Source: Pseudomonadales bacterium (lineage in GTDB: Bacteria > Pseudomonadota > Gammaproteobacteria > Pseudomonadales > UBA5518). Taken from it: a stretch of DNA of 64,000 bases. A model generated the notes under the pieces. It saw only the letters and a list, made by a program, of their open reading frames with translations. It was not told where the DNA came from and made no database searches. The stretch lies in the NCBI GenBank assembly GCA_024234165.1, contig JACKOP010000003.1, positions 434,001 to 498,000 of the forward strand. Direction: 5' to 3'. This document shows, piece after piece, positions 8,510 to 17,318 of the stretch (the first letter of the stretch is position 1; every line of letters begins with the position of its first letter). The position numbers and the translations under genes are program-made.

Positions 8510-9928
8510 ATGTTGATCCCCGTACTGCTGTCCGGTGGTGTTGGCAGCCGTCTGTGGCCCGTTTCGCGCGAGCTGTACCCGAAGCAGTTCCTGCCGCTCG
8601 CCGACACCCGGCTCTCGCTGCTCCAGCAGACGCTGGAGCGCCTGTCCGGGATGCCGACGCTGAGCGCACCGATCGTGGTCTGCAACGACGAGCATCGCTT
8701 CCTGGTGGCACAGCAACTGCGCGAGCTGGGGCTCGATGATGCGTCGATCATTCTGGAACCGGCCGGGCGCAACACCGCGCCGGCGATCGCGCTGGCCGCG
8801 ATCGATGCGCTGCAGCAGACCGAGGACGCGGTGCTGCTGGTGCTGCCGGCAGATCATGTGATCCGCGACCGTGCCACGCTGCAGCAGGCGGCGCAGCGCG
8901 CCATGGCACAGGCAGAAGCAGGGCACCTGGTGACTTTCGGGATCGTCCCGCACGCGCCAGAGACTGGCTACGGCTATATCCGCCGCGGTGCGCCGATCGG
9001 TGACGGGGTATTCGCCGTGAGTCACTTCGCCGAGAAGCCCGATCTCGCCACGGCACAGAAATACCTCGGCAGCGGCGAGTACTTCTGGAACAGCGGCATG
9101 TTCGTATTCCGCGCCGACCGTTATCTCGAGGAGCTCGAGCGGCACGCGCCGCAGATGCTGGATGCCTGCCGCAAGGCCTGCGAGCAGGCGAGCGACGATC
9201 TCGATTTCATCCGGGTGCACAAGGAATCGTTCCTGGCCTGCCCGGCCGATTCGATCGACTACGCGGTGATGGAGCGTACCGACCGCGCAGCGATGGTGCC
9301 GCTCGAGTGTGGCTGGAGCGATGTGGGTTCCTGGGGTGCGCTGTGGCAGACGGGTGCCGCAGACGAGCACGGCAACGTGTGCCGCGGTGATGTGATCCTG
9401 CACGACGTTGCGAATACCTATGTGCACGCCGAATCGCGGCTGGTTGCTGCGGTCGGACTCGACGACGTGGTGATCGTGGAGACGGCCGACGCCGTGCTGG
9501 TCGCTGACAAGGATGCCTCGCAGGACGTGAAGCACATCGTCGCACGGCTGAAGGGGGCGCGGCGCAGCGAGGCGCTGAACCACAAGCGTGTCTACCGCCC
9601 GTGGGGTTCCTACGAGAGCCTGGTCGAGTCGGGTCGCTTCCAGGTCAAGCGCATCATCGTGGAGCCCGGACAGCAGCTTTCGCTGCAGATGCACCACCAC
9701 CGAGCCGAGCACTGGATCGTCGTGAAGGGTACGGCGCATGTGACTTGCGGCGAGCAGGAGATCATGCTGCGCGAGGATCAGTCGACCTATATTCCGCTCG
9801 GTACGAAGCACCGCCTCGCGAATCCCGGCAAGATCCCGCTGGAGCTGATCGAGGTGCAGACCGGCAGCTATCTCGGCGAGGACGATATCGTGCGTTTCAC
9901 CGACGTCTACGGTCGTGCGCCGGCTTGA
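8510..9928 (+). CDS. manC: Mannose-1-phosphate guanylyltransferase / mannose-6-phosphate isomerase
   Basis: 472 residues, the bifunctional AlgA/ManC/XanB type. The N-terminal nucleotidyltransferase has the signature [20 protein letters not shown] (residues 7-26), and [17 protein letters not shown] and FAEKPD follow. The C-terminal cupin domain (about 350-472) carries the metal site in [14 protein letters not shown]. It makes GDP-mannose from fructose-6-P and mannose-1-P together with a phosphomannomutase, which is not in this window. It begins three bases after ugd stops, so the two are co-transcribed. Confidence 0.95.
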   Translation: MLIPVLLSGGVGSRLWPVSRELYPKQFLPLADTRLSLLQQTLERLSGMPTLSAPIVVCNDEHRFLVAQQLRELGLDDASIILEPAGRNTAPAIALAAIDALQQTEDAVLLVLPADHVIRDRATLQQAAQRAMAQAEAGHLVTFGIVPHAPETGYGYIRRGAPIGDGVFAVSHFAEKPDLATAQKYLGSGEYFWNSGMFVFRADRYLEELERHAPQMLDACRKACEQASDDLDFIRVHKESFLACPADSIDYAVMERTDRAAMVPLECGWSDVGSWGALWQTGAADEHGNVCRGDVILHDVANTYVHAESRLVAAVGLDDVVIVETADAVLVADKDASQDVKHIVARLKGARRSEALNHKRVYRPWGSYESLVESGRFQVKRIIVEPGQQLSLQMHHHRAEHWIVVKGTAHVTCGEQEIMLREDQSTYIPLGTKHRLANPGKIPLELIEVQTGSYLGEDDIVRFTDVYGRAPA

Positions 9929-10063
9929 GAGACTGGCGCAAGAACCCTTGATCCGCGCTTCGCAGTGCTTGGCGACAGCCTCTTGAGGCAAGCCTGGTCG
10001 TGCCAGGAAATCGCAGGCGCGGCTGAGTTCCCGGCGTGCCTGGTGCGCCAATGAGGCCCTCGT

Positions 10064-11305
10064 ATGCGCTCCCTGTTCCGCTTTCTCGCCACCCTGCTGC
10101 TTGTCGCGCTCGTCGCGGCTCTGGCGTTCGTCGGGCTGCTCTTCTCTGTGCTGGACGGGAAACCCCTGGTACAGCGTGAGGCAACCGTTTCCACCGAAGC
10201 GATCGGCCAGGCGCGGCAACTGCTTGCCGGTAACGATCCGCGTCGGCTGCGAGCCGGGGAGGAGCGCACCGTGCGCATCCCGGCTGCCTTGCTGGATGAG
10301 GGGATCAACTACGCGGCTACGCAGGTGCTGCGCGCGCGTGCTGCGTTCGGGCTGGTACCCGATGCGGCCGAGTTGCGGTTGAGTCTGCCGCTGCTGGTTG
10401 CGCCCGCGTTCCTGAACCTGCAGTTGCAGGTGCCGGCCGCTGCCGGTCCGCCGCATCTGTCGGCAGTGCGAATCGGCAAGCTCGTGCTGCCACCCGCCGC
10501 GGCCGAGGCTCTGCTCGATCTGGGGATCGCCGCTGCAGGCTACGGCAATGAATGGCGCATGCTGCGGCGTGCGGTGCGCGGGCTTGCCTTCGACCCCGGA
10601 GCGGACGTGGTCGAGTTGCGTTATGCGTGGAACCCGGACCTGCTCGACAGCGCGCGCGAGGTGGCGCTGCTGCCGGCGGACGTGGCACGAATCCGTGCTG
10701 CCAACGCCCGCTATGTGGATCTGCTGGAGGGCAGGGCGGTCGGTTCGCGTCTCGATCTGGCCGCGGTACTCGGACCCATGCTCGGCGCCGCGAATGTGTC
10801 AGCCGAACAGCGGAGGGCTGCGCTGCTGGTGTTGGCGAGTTATCTTGCCGGTCAGGGCCTCTCGGCCCTGGTTCCGGAGGCTGTCGGCTGGCCGAAGGCG
10901 CCGCGCGTCGTACTTGCCCTGCGTGGCCGCCATGACAGTGCACAGCACTTCGTGGTCTCCGCGGCGCTGGCTGCCTGGGCGGGTGAGCCGGTGGCGACCG
11001 CGATCGGCGTTTACAAGGAACTGGAGGACGCACGTCGTGGCAGCGGTTTTTCCTTTGCCGATCTTGCAGCCGACCGGGCCGGCACGCGTCTCGGCGAGCT
11101 GATCCGGACCGATCCGGCACGCCTCGTCGAGGTGCTCGGCAACTCACCACGGGATGCCGACCTGCTGCCTGCGCTCGATGGGCTGCCGGAGTTTCTTCCC
11201 GACGCCGAGTTCCGGCGTCGCTACGGTGGACCCGGTGAGCCGGCCTACGAACGGCTCGCAACGGAGATCGAACGCCGACTGGGACGACTGCCGCTGTATC
11301 GCTGA
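10064..11305 (+). CDS. Unrecognised membrane-anchored protein
   Basis: 413 residues. I do not recognise the family. There is one N-terminal hydrophobic segment (about residues 5-28, FLATLLLVALVAALAFVGLL) with basic residues before it, fitting a signal anchor with the rest in the periplasm. The body is rich in Leu, Ala and Arg, with no cysteine cluster or obvious catalytic motif. The C-terminal third contains an ordered stretch (HFVVSAALAAWAG to LPEFLPDAEFRRRYGG) suggesting a globular domain. It sits between manC and galU on the same strand, so a role in envelope polysaccharide is only an inference from position. Confidence 0.75.
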   Translation: MRSLFRFLATLLLVALVAALAFVGLLFSVLDGKPLVQREATVSTEAIGQARQLLAGNDPRRLRAGEERTVRIPAALLDEGINYAATQVLRARAAFGLVPDAAELRLSLPLLVAPAFLNLQLQVPAAAGPPHLSAVRIGKLVLPPAAAEALLDLGIAAAGYGNEWRMLRRAVRGLAFDPGADVVELRYAWNPDLLDSAREVALLPADVARIRAANARYVDLLEGRAVGSRLDLAAVLGPMLGAANVSAEQRRAALLVLASYLAGQGLSALVPEAVGWPKAPRVVLALRGRHDSAQHFVVSAALAAWAGEPVATAIGVYKELEDARRGSGFSFADLAADRAGTRLGELIRTDPARLVEVLGNSPRDADLLPALDGLPEFLPDAEFRRRYGGPGEPAYERLATEIERRLGRLPLYR

Positions 11306-11410
11306 TGTGTCTGTCCGATGGTTCCGGCTTTGACTAGACTTCACTGCGATCCTTGGTATGCCGCCGTGGCTGCCAATGGGCTTGTTTCACCACTTTGCAC
11401 CGGACCTTCA

Positions 11411-12247
11411 ATGATCAAGAAATGCCTGTTCCCCGTTGCTGGCTACGGTACCCGCTTTCTGCCTGCCACCAAGGCGATGCCGAAGGAGATGTTGCCGATC
11501 GTCAACAAGCCGCTGGTGCAGTACGGTGTGGAAGAAGCGCTGGATGCCGGACTCTACGAGATCGCGTTCGTCACCGGCCGCGGCAAGCGCACGATCAACG
11601 ACCACTTCGATACCAGCTACGAGCTCGAGCATCAGATTGCAGGAACCGACAAGGAGCAGTATCTGGTCGGCATTCGCGACGTGATCGATCGTGCTGTGTT
11701 TTCCACCACGCGCCAGCGCGAAATGAAGGGATTGGGACACGCGATCCTTACCGGCCAGACGCTGATCGGTGACGAGCCGTTCGGCGTGATCCTTGCCGAT
11801 GACCTCTGCTTCAACGAGGGCGGCGACAGCGTGATGGCGCAGATGGTGAAGATCTACAAGCAGGTGCGTTGCAGCATCGTCGCCATCGAGGAAGTCCCGA
11901 CCGAGCATATCCACAAGTTCGGCGTGATCGCGGGTGAGGCGGTTCGCGACGATCTGTACCGCGTCACCAGCATGGTGGAGAAGCCCTCTGCCGCCGATGC
12001 TCCCAGCAACCTGGCGATCATCGGCCGCTACATCCTGACCCCGGACATTTTCGATCTGATCCGCAAGACGCCCCCCGGCAAGAACGGCGAGATCCAGATC
12101 ACCGACGCCCTGCTGCAGCAGGCACGCGAGGGCTGCGTGATGGCGTACCGCTTCAAGGGGCGGCGCTTCGACTGTGGCAGCGTGGACGGTTTCGTCGAGG
12201 CCACCAATTACTGCTACGAGCACTTCTACAAGACCGGCAAACCGTAG
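11411..12247 (+). CDS. galU: UTP-glucose-1-phosphate uridylyltransferase
   Basis: 278 residues. The signature KCLFPVAGYGTRFLPATKAM is at the start, followed by the PKEMLPIVNKPLVQY substrate loop, VEKPSAADAPSNLAIIGRYI and the FDCGSVDGFVEATNY end. GalU makes UDP-glucose, the substrate for the UDP-glucose dehydrogenase encoded upstream. The ATG at 11411 is where conservation begins. The TAG stop codon (12245-12247) falls in a CCGTAGGCC sequence at the head of a REP-like array, so the array supplies or touches the stop. Confidence 0.96.
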   Translation: MIKKCLFPVAGYGTRFLPATKAMPKEMLPIVNKPLVQYGVEEALDAGLYEIAFVTGRGKRTINDHFDTSYELEHQIAGTDKEQYLVGIRDVIDRAVFSTTRQREMKGLGHAILTGQTLIGDEPFGVILADDLCFNEGGDSVMAQMVKIYKQVRCSIVAIEEVPTEHIHKFGVIAGEAVRDDLYRVTSMVEKPSAADAPSNLAIIGRYILTPDIFDLIRKTPPGKNGEIQITDALLQQAREGCVMAYRFKGRRFDCGSVDGFVEATNYCYEHFYKTGKP

Positions 12248-12402
12248 GCCCGTAGGTCGGCATCCAGGTCCGCAGGTCGGCATTCATGCCGACGGAAATG
12301 CCTGCACCTGTCGGATCGAAATCCGACCTACGGGTCGATGTCCGTAGGTCGGCATTCATGCCGACGGAAATGCCGCACCTGTCGGATTGAAATCCGACCT
12401 AC
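12244..12402. repeat. REP-like palindrome array 1 (between convergent galU and tviB)
   Basis: At least four 22-bp units with a GTAGGTCGG-N4-CCGAC layout and self-complementary arms: 12273-12293 (one head base changed), 12310-12331, 12344-12365 and 12381-12402, plus a degenerate head at 12251-12265. Two core types alternate: GTCGGCATTCATGCCGAC and GTCGGATTGAAATCCGAC, the latter inverted so GTAG is at its right end. Each can form a hairpin. The array fills the gap between two convergent genes, where it could end transcription from both sides. No RAYT transposase gene is in the window. Confidence 0.9.
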
Positions 12403-12432
12403 GGGTTGGCATCAGCAACAGTGATCCCGCGT

Positions 12433-13746
12433 TCAAAGCCGCCAGATTTCGATACCGTTACCGCCGAGTGCCGAGCGATCGACGATCGACTTCACGTCCA
12501 TCAGCACGCCCGGATTGCACAGCAGCGCCCTGAAATCGTCGACCCCGAGCGCACGGTACTGCCGGTGTGCGACGGCGAGCACCAGCGCCTGCGCCGGCGG
12601 CAGCCGCTCCCAGGGTGTCAGCTCCACGCCGTATTCGTGGCGTGCTTCGGCGGTATCGGCCAGCGGGTCGTGTACGTACACGTCGCAGTGGTATTCCTTC
12701 AGTTCCGCGATGATGTCGGCCACGCGCGAGTTGCGCAGATCGGGGCAATCTTCCTTGAACGTCAGCCCCAGCACCACGACCTTCGCGCCGTTCACGGCGT
12801 GGCCGTGGCGCACCAGGGCCTTCACGGTCTGCTCGGCGATGAATTTGCCCATGCCGTCGTTGGTCTTGCGTCCGGCCAGAATCACCTCGGGGTGGTGTCC
12901 TTCCGCCTCGGCCTTGTAGGTCAGATAGTAAGGATCGACGCCGATGCAGTGCCCGCCGACCAGTCCGGGGCGAAACGGCAGGAAGTTCCACTTGGTGCCG
13001 GCTGCTTCCAGTACGTCCAGCGTGTCGATGCCGAGCCGGTGGAAGATCAGCGACAGCTCGTTCATCAGCGCGATGTTCAGGTCGCGCTGCGTGTTTTCGA
13101 TGACCTTGGCAGCCTCGGCCACCTTCACGCTCGACGCGCGGTGCAGGCCGGCCTCGACCACGCTGGCGTAAAGCGCTGCCACGCGTTCCAACGTCTGCGG
13201 TGTATCGCCCGAGACGATCTTCACGATGGTCTCCAGTCGGTGCACCTTGTCGCCCGGGTTGATGCGTTCGGGTGAATAGCCGATGTAGAAACCGTTGCCG
13301 TCGTCGCTTGCCGTGCGTCCCGGGCCGCCCAGCCAGCGCAGGCCGGAGACCTGTTCGAGGATCGGTACACAGACTTCCTCGGTGCAGCCGGGATAGACGG
13401 TCGACTCGTAGATCACCACCGTGCCCGGCGAGAGGTTGGCGCCGATCAGGCGTGAGGCGTTCTCGAGGATCGCGAGATCGGGGCGGTGCGCGTGGTCGAT
13501 CGGCGTGGGCACGGCGACCACGATCAGCCGGGCCGCGCGCAGTCGTGCCGGATCACTGGTGAACTCGAGGCGGCTGGCCGCTCGCAGGTCGGCTGGATCC
13601 ACCTCGCCGGTCGGGTCGATGCCGTTGCGATAGTTCGCGATCTTGTTCTCGTTCAGATCGAAGCCGATCGTTGTGTGCTGCTTGCCGAAAGCCACGGCGA
13701 GCGGCAGTCCAACGTATCCCAGACCCACGACGGCAACGGTTTCCAC
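12433..13746 (-). CDS. tviB: UDP-N-acetylhexosamine 6-dehydrogenase, TviB/WbpO type
   Basis: 437 residues. The start VAVVGLGYVGLPLAVAFGK is the NAD-binding motif. VYESTVYPGCTEEVCVP, the long KVAEAAKVIENTQRDLNIAL helix and the catalytic cysteine loop GLVGGHCIGVDPYYL follow. It resembles the Vi-antigen enzyme TviB more than WecC, so the product is likely UDP-GlcNAcA or UDP-GalNAcA rather than UDP-ManNAcA; I could not test this by alignment. It is divergent from prsK across 88 bp and ends next to REP array 1. Confidence 0.88.
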   Translation of the reverse strand: METVAVVGLGYVGLPLAVAFGKQHTTIGFDLNENKIANYRNGIDPTGEVDPADLRAASRLEFTSDPARLRAARLIVVAVPTPIDHAHRPDLAILENASRLIGANLSPGTVVIYESTVYPGCTEEVCVPILEQVSGLRWLGGPGRTASDDGNGFYIGYSPERINPGDKVHRLETIVKIVSGDTPQTLERVAALYASVVEAGLHRASSVKVAEAAKVIENTQRDLNIALMNELSLIFHRLGIDTLDVLEAAGTKWNFLPFRPGLVGGHCIGVDPYYLTYKAEAEGHHPEVILAGRKTNDGMGKFIAEQTVKALVRHGHAVNGAKVVVLGLTFKEDCPDLRNSRVADIIAELKEYHCDVYVHDPLADTAEARHEYGVELTPWERLPPAQALVLAVAHRQYRALGVDDFRALLCNPGVLMDVKSIVDRSALGGNGIEIWRL

Positions 13747-13834
13747 ACGAACTCCTTTCGGCCAGACAGTGCGCGGAAAGTATAGTGCTACTATTCCAAG
13801 GCAACCACGAGCCCATCACCTACAGACAACCCGT

Positions 13835-15895
13835 GTGAACGTCGGATTCTTCAGCTACCTGCTCGCCTGCGCGGGCTATCTTATTCTGAGCGCGCTGCTG
13901 CTGGTCTCGTGGCGGGGCCGCGCGCTGGGTTCGTTTGCGATCGGGGCCAGCTTCTGCACGGCGATCTGGTCCGGGATTTCGGCTGCATCCACCATTCTTG
14001 AAGGGTTCAACCCCGGATTGCTGCTGCTCGGCGAGCTCCTGCGCGACGCAGCCTGGTTCGCGTTCCTGTTTCGTACCCTGAGTGTGCGTGACGAGAGCGA
14101 TGCGCCCGCGCGCATGCCGTGGCTGATGCCTGCGGGCCTCGCGGTGTTCGCGCTGTGTGTGGGGGTGCTGGTCGCGCCGCTGCTGTTGGGGGCAGGCAAC
14201 CAGGTGGCAGCCGTACTCCTCGAAGCCGGGTTGATCATCTGGGTAATCATCTCGATTACCGGTCTGCTGCTGATCGAGCAGATCTACCGCAATTGTGCTC
14301 CGGCCGAGCGGTGGGGGCTACGGTATCTGTGCCTTGGCCTTGGCGCCGTGTTCGCGTATGACTTCTACATGTACGCGGATGCGCTGCTGTTCAAGCAACT
14401 CGATTTTGCGCTCTGGAGCGCGCGCGGCGTCGTGACGGCGATTGCGGCGCCGCTGGTCGCGATCTCGATCGCACGCAACCCGAAGTTCGATATCGCCATC
14501 CACGTCTCGCGCGACGTGGTGCTGCACTCGGTCACCGTGTTCGGCGCCGGCAGCTACCTGTTGCTGATGGCCACCGCTGGCTACTTCATCCGTTTCTGGG
14601 GTGGCAGTTGGGGCAATGTGCTGCAGATCGGTTTCCTGTTCGGCTCCGGCCTGCTGCTGGTGGTCCTGCTGTTCTCGGACCGTATGCGGCGACGGCTGCG
14701 CATATTCCTGAGCAAGCACTTCTTCAGCTACAAGTACAACTACCGCGAAGAATGGCTCAAGTTCACGCAGGCGCTCGCCGAAACCACCGTCGAGGTGCCC
14801 GAGCGCGTGGTGCGTGCGATCGCTTCTCTGGTCAGCAGCCCCGGTGGCATGCTGTGGGAATTCACGCCGCAAGGGCAGCGACGGGTGCTGGCGTGCTGGA
14901 ACGTGCCCGAGCCGGACGCGAAGGATCCTGCCGACACCGAGTCGCTGGCGGCCTTTCTCGAGCGATCCGGCTGGGTCGTCGATCTCGACGAGTACGCTCG
15001 AAGTCCGGGTCTTTACGAAGATCTGGTGCTGCCCGCGTGGTGCCGGCACCTTGCCGGCGCCTGGCTGCTGGTACCGTTGCTGTTTCGTGCGCGTGCGATC
15101 GGTTGCGTGCTGCTCGTGCGCTCCGATCTGCACGGCGCCATCAACTGGGAAGACCGCGATCTGCTGAAGACGGCCGGTCTGCAGGCGGCTGGCCAGCTGG
15201 CGCAGTACCAGGCAGACCGTTCGCTGGTGCAGGCGCAGCAGTTCGAGGCGTTCAACCGTCTGTCGGCGTACGTGGTGCACGATCTGAAGAATATCCTTGC
15301 GCAGCAGTCGCTGATCGTCTCCAACGCCGGCAGGCACAAGCACAAGCCCGAGTTCGTCGACGACGTGATAGACACCGTGCGCAACTCGGTGGAGCGCATG
15401 ACGCGGCTGATGGAGCAGATGCGCAGTGGCGCGCGTGAAGCTGCCGCGCAGCAGGTAAACCTGCACGCGACTCTCCTCGTCGTGGTCGAGCGTTGTGCGC
15501 GCCGCGAGCCCGTGCCGGTGCTGGTGCATTCAGACCCGCTGCTCTTCGTGCAGGCAGACCGCGAACGCCTGGCAACGGTCTTTGCCCACCTGGTGCAGAA
15601 CGCGCAGGAGGCGACGGATCGCACCGGCAAGGTAGCGCTCGAGCTGCACCGCGACGGTGACTGGGCCGTGATCGAGATCGAGGACAGCGGCTGCGGCATG
15701 GACGCCGAATTCGTCCGCGAGCGCTTGTTCAAGCCGTTCGACTCGACCAAGGGGCTGACCGGCATGGGCATCGGTGCCTACGAGAGTCGCGAGTTCGTAC
15801 GCGCGCTCGGTGGGGAAATCCATGTGCGCAGCCAGCCCGGAGCCGGCTCGATCTTCCAGCTCGTGCTACCCTGTGAAGCGATACCGAGCGAGTGA
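13835..15895 (+). CDS. prsK: XrtA/PEP-CTERM system histidine kinase PrsK
   Basis: 686 residues. The N-terminal third has about seven hydrophobic helices (start VGFFSYLLACAGYLILSALL). A GAF-like region follows at about 320-460, then a dimerisation/phosphoacceptor helix with VVHDLKN (about residue 480), and the ATPase domain with the HLVQNAQEATD N-box, DSGCGMD G1 box and GMGIGAYES. PrsK senses an unknown cue and phosphorylates PrsR to control PEP-CTERM and exopolysaccharide genes. The start is the GTG at 13835; the frame is open further up to 13643, but that overlaps tviB. prsR follows after 21 bp. Confidence 0.93.
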   Translation: MNVGFFSYLLACAGYLILSALLLVSWRGRALGSFAIGASFCTAIWSGISAASTILEGFNPGLLLLGELLRDAAWFAFLFRTLSVRDESDAPARMPWLMPAGLAVFALCVGVLVAPLLLGAGNQVAAVLLEAGLIIWVIISITGLLLIEQIYRNCAPAERWGLRYLCLGLGAVFAYDFYMYADALLFKQLDFALWSARGVVTAIAAPLVAISIARNPKFDIAIHVSRDVVLHSVTVFGAGSYLLLMATAGYFIRFWGGSWGNVLQIGFLFGSGLLLVVLLFSDRMRRRLRIFLSKHFFSYKYNYREEWLKFTQALAETTVEVPERVVRAIASLVSSPGGMLWEFTPQGQRRVLACWNVPEPDAKDPADTESLAAFLERSGWVVDLDEYARSPGLYEDLVLPAWCRHLAGAWLLVPLLFRARAIGCVLLVRSDLHGAINWEDRDLLKTAGLQAAGQLAQYQADRSLVQAQQFEAFNRLSAYVVHDLKNILAQQSLIVSNAGRHKHKPEFVDDVIDTVRNSVERMTRLMEQMRSGAREAAAQQVNLHATLLVVVERCARREPVPVLVHSDPLLFVQADRERLATVFAHLVQNAQEATDRTGKVALELHRDGDWAVIEIEDSGCGMDAEFVRERLFKPFDSTKGLTGMGIGAYESREFVRALGGEIHVRSQPGAGSIFQLVLPCEAIPSE

Positions 15896-15916
15896 TCCGA
15901 ACAGATCGGGGAGACA

Positions 15917-17281
15917 ATGTCCGGGGTGCAGGAATCCGACCGCAATCTGCTGATCGTCGAAGACGACGAGGGGTTGCAGCGCCAGTTGCGCTGGTGTTTC
16001 GACGGCTACGAAGCCGTGGTCGCCGGGGATCGCGTCGAGGCCATCGCGTGTCTGCGGCGTCACCAGCCGGGCGTGGTCCTGCTCGATCTCGGTTTGCCGC
16101 CGGATCCGGGTGGTGTGAGCGAAGGACTGGCGACGCTGCAGGAAGTCCTCGCGCTGTCACCCGAGACCAAGGTCATCATCGTGACCGGCGACAACGATCG
16201 CGCCAACGCCGTGCGCGCGATCGCACTGGGAGCCTACGACTTCTACCAGAAGCCGGTCGAGCAGGATGTGCTGACGCTGATGGTCGATCGTGCCTACCGG
16301 GTGCATGAGCTCGAGCGTGAGAACCGCCGATTGCAGCAGTCGCAGATCAGCTCACCGCTCGACGGCATCATTGCCGCCAGCCCGCAGATGCTGAAGGTCT
16401 GTCGTACGATCGAGAAGGTGGCGCCTTCCGACGTGACGGTACTGTTGCTGGGCGCCAGCGGCACCGGCAAGGAGCGCGTTGCGCAAGCGCTGCATGAACG
16501 CAGCAGCCGAGCGCGCCAGCGCATGGTCGCGATCAACTGCGCGGCGATCCCGGAGAACCTGCTCGAGAGCGAGCTGTTCGGTCACGAGAAGGGGGCCTTC
16601 ACCGGTGCGATCAAGCAGACGCCTGGCAAGATCGAGTACGCCCACGGCGGCACGCTGTTTCTGGACGAAATCGGCGATCTGCCGCTCGGGCTGCAGTCGA
16701 AGCTGTTGCGCTTCCTGCAGGAGCGCGTGATCGAGCGCGTAGGTGGCCGGCAGGAAATCCCGATCGACGTGCGCATCCTCTGCGCCACGCACCAGGACCT
16801 GCAGGGAAAGATCCAGGACGGCAGTTTCCGCGAGGATCTGTATTACCGCATCAGCGAGATCACGATCCGCATTCCCTCGGTCAGGGAGCGTGACGGTGAC
16901 GCGCTGTTGCTGGCGAGATCCTTCCTGCACCGCTACGCGCAGGAGCAGGGTCGCCCGATTCGCGGTTTCGATCGCGAGGCGATCGCAGCGATCGAGGCCT
17001 ACGCCTGGCCCGGCAACGTGCGCGAGATCGAGAGCCGCGTGAAGCGCGCACTCATCATGGCCGACAACACGTATATCACGGCGGAAGATCTCGAGCTGGA
17101 GGCCGAAGAGCACGAGCCAACGCCGCTGAATCTCAAACAGGTGCGCGAGGATGCCGAGCGGCGCGCCATCCTGCGCGCGCTGGGAAGCGTGGACAGCAAC
17201 ATCTCGGAGGCGTCGAAGCTGCTCGGCGTGACGCGCCCCACACTTTATTCGCTGCTCGAGAAATTCCAGATAAGACAGTAG
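15917..17281 (+). CDS. prsR: PEP-CTERM-box response regulator PrsR (sigma-54 activator)
   Basis: 454 residues in NtrC-like order. The receiver domain has acidic EDDEG and the phosphoacceptor aspartate in VVLLDLGLPP (about residue 57). The AAA+ domain has Walker A GASGTGKE (about 178-185), the sigma-54 contact loop GAFTGA (about 225) and Walker B GTLFLDEIGD. The C-terminal Fis-type helix-turn-helix is NISEASKLLGVTRPTLYSLL. In XrtA genomes it activates genes with -24/-12 promoters. I found no clear TGGCAC-N5-TTGC site in the window, so its local targets are not identified. Confidence 0.95.
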   Translation: MSGVQESDRNLLIVEDDEGLQRQLRWCFDGYEAVVAGDRVEAIACLRRHQPGVVLLDLGLPPDPGGVSEGLATLQEVLALSPETKVIIVTGDNDRANAVRAIALGAYDFYQKPVEQDVLTLMVDRAYRVHELERENRRLQQSQISSPLDGIIAASPQMLKVCRTIEKVAPSDVTVLLLGASGTGKERVAQALHERSSRARQRMVAINCAAIPENLLESELFGHEKGAFTGAIKQTPGKIEYAHGGTLFLDEIGDLPLGLQSKLLRFLQERVIERVGGRQEIPIDVRILCATHQDLQGKIQDGSFREDLYYRISEITIRIPSVRERDGDALLLARSFLHRYAQEQGRPIRGFDREAIAAIEAYAWPGNVREIESRVKRALIMADNTYITAEDLELEAEEHEPTPLNLKQVREDAERRAILRALGSVDSNISEASKLLGVTRPTLYSLLEKFQIRQ

Positions 17282-17318
17282 GGCGCTGCGCCTGGCAGCG
17301 TGGCCATCCCGATTCCGC

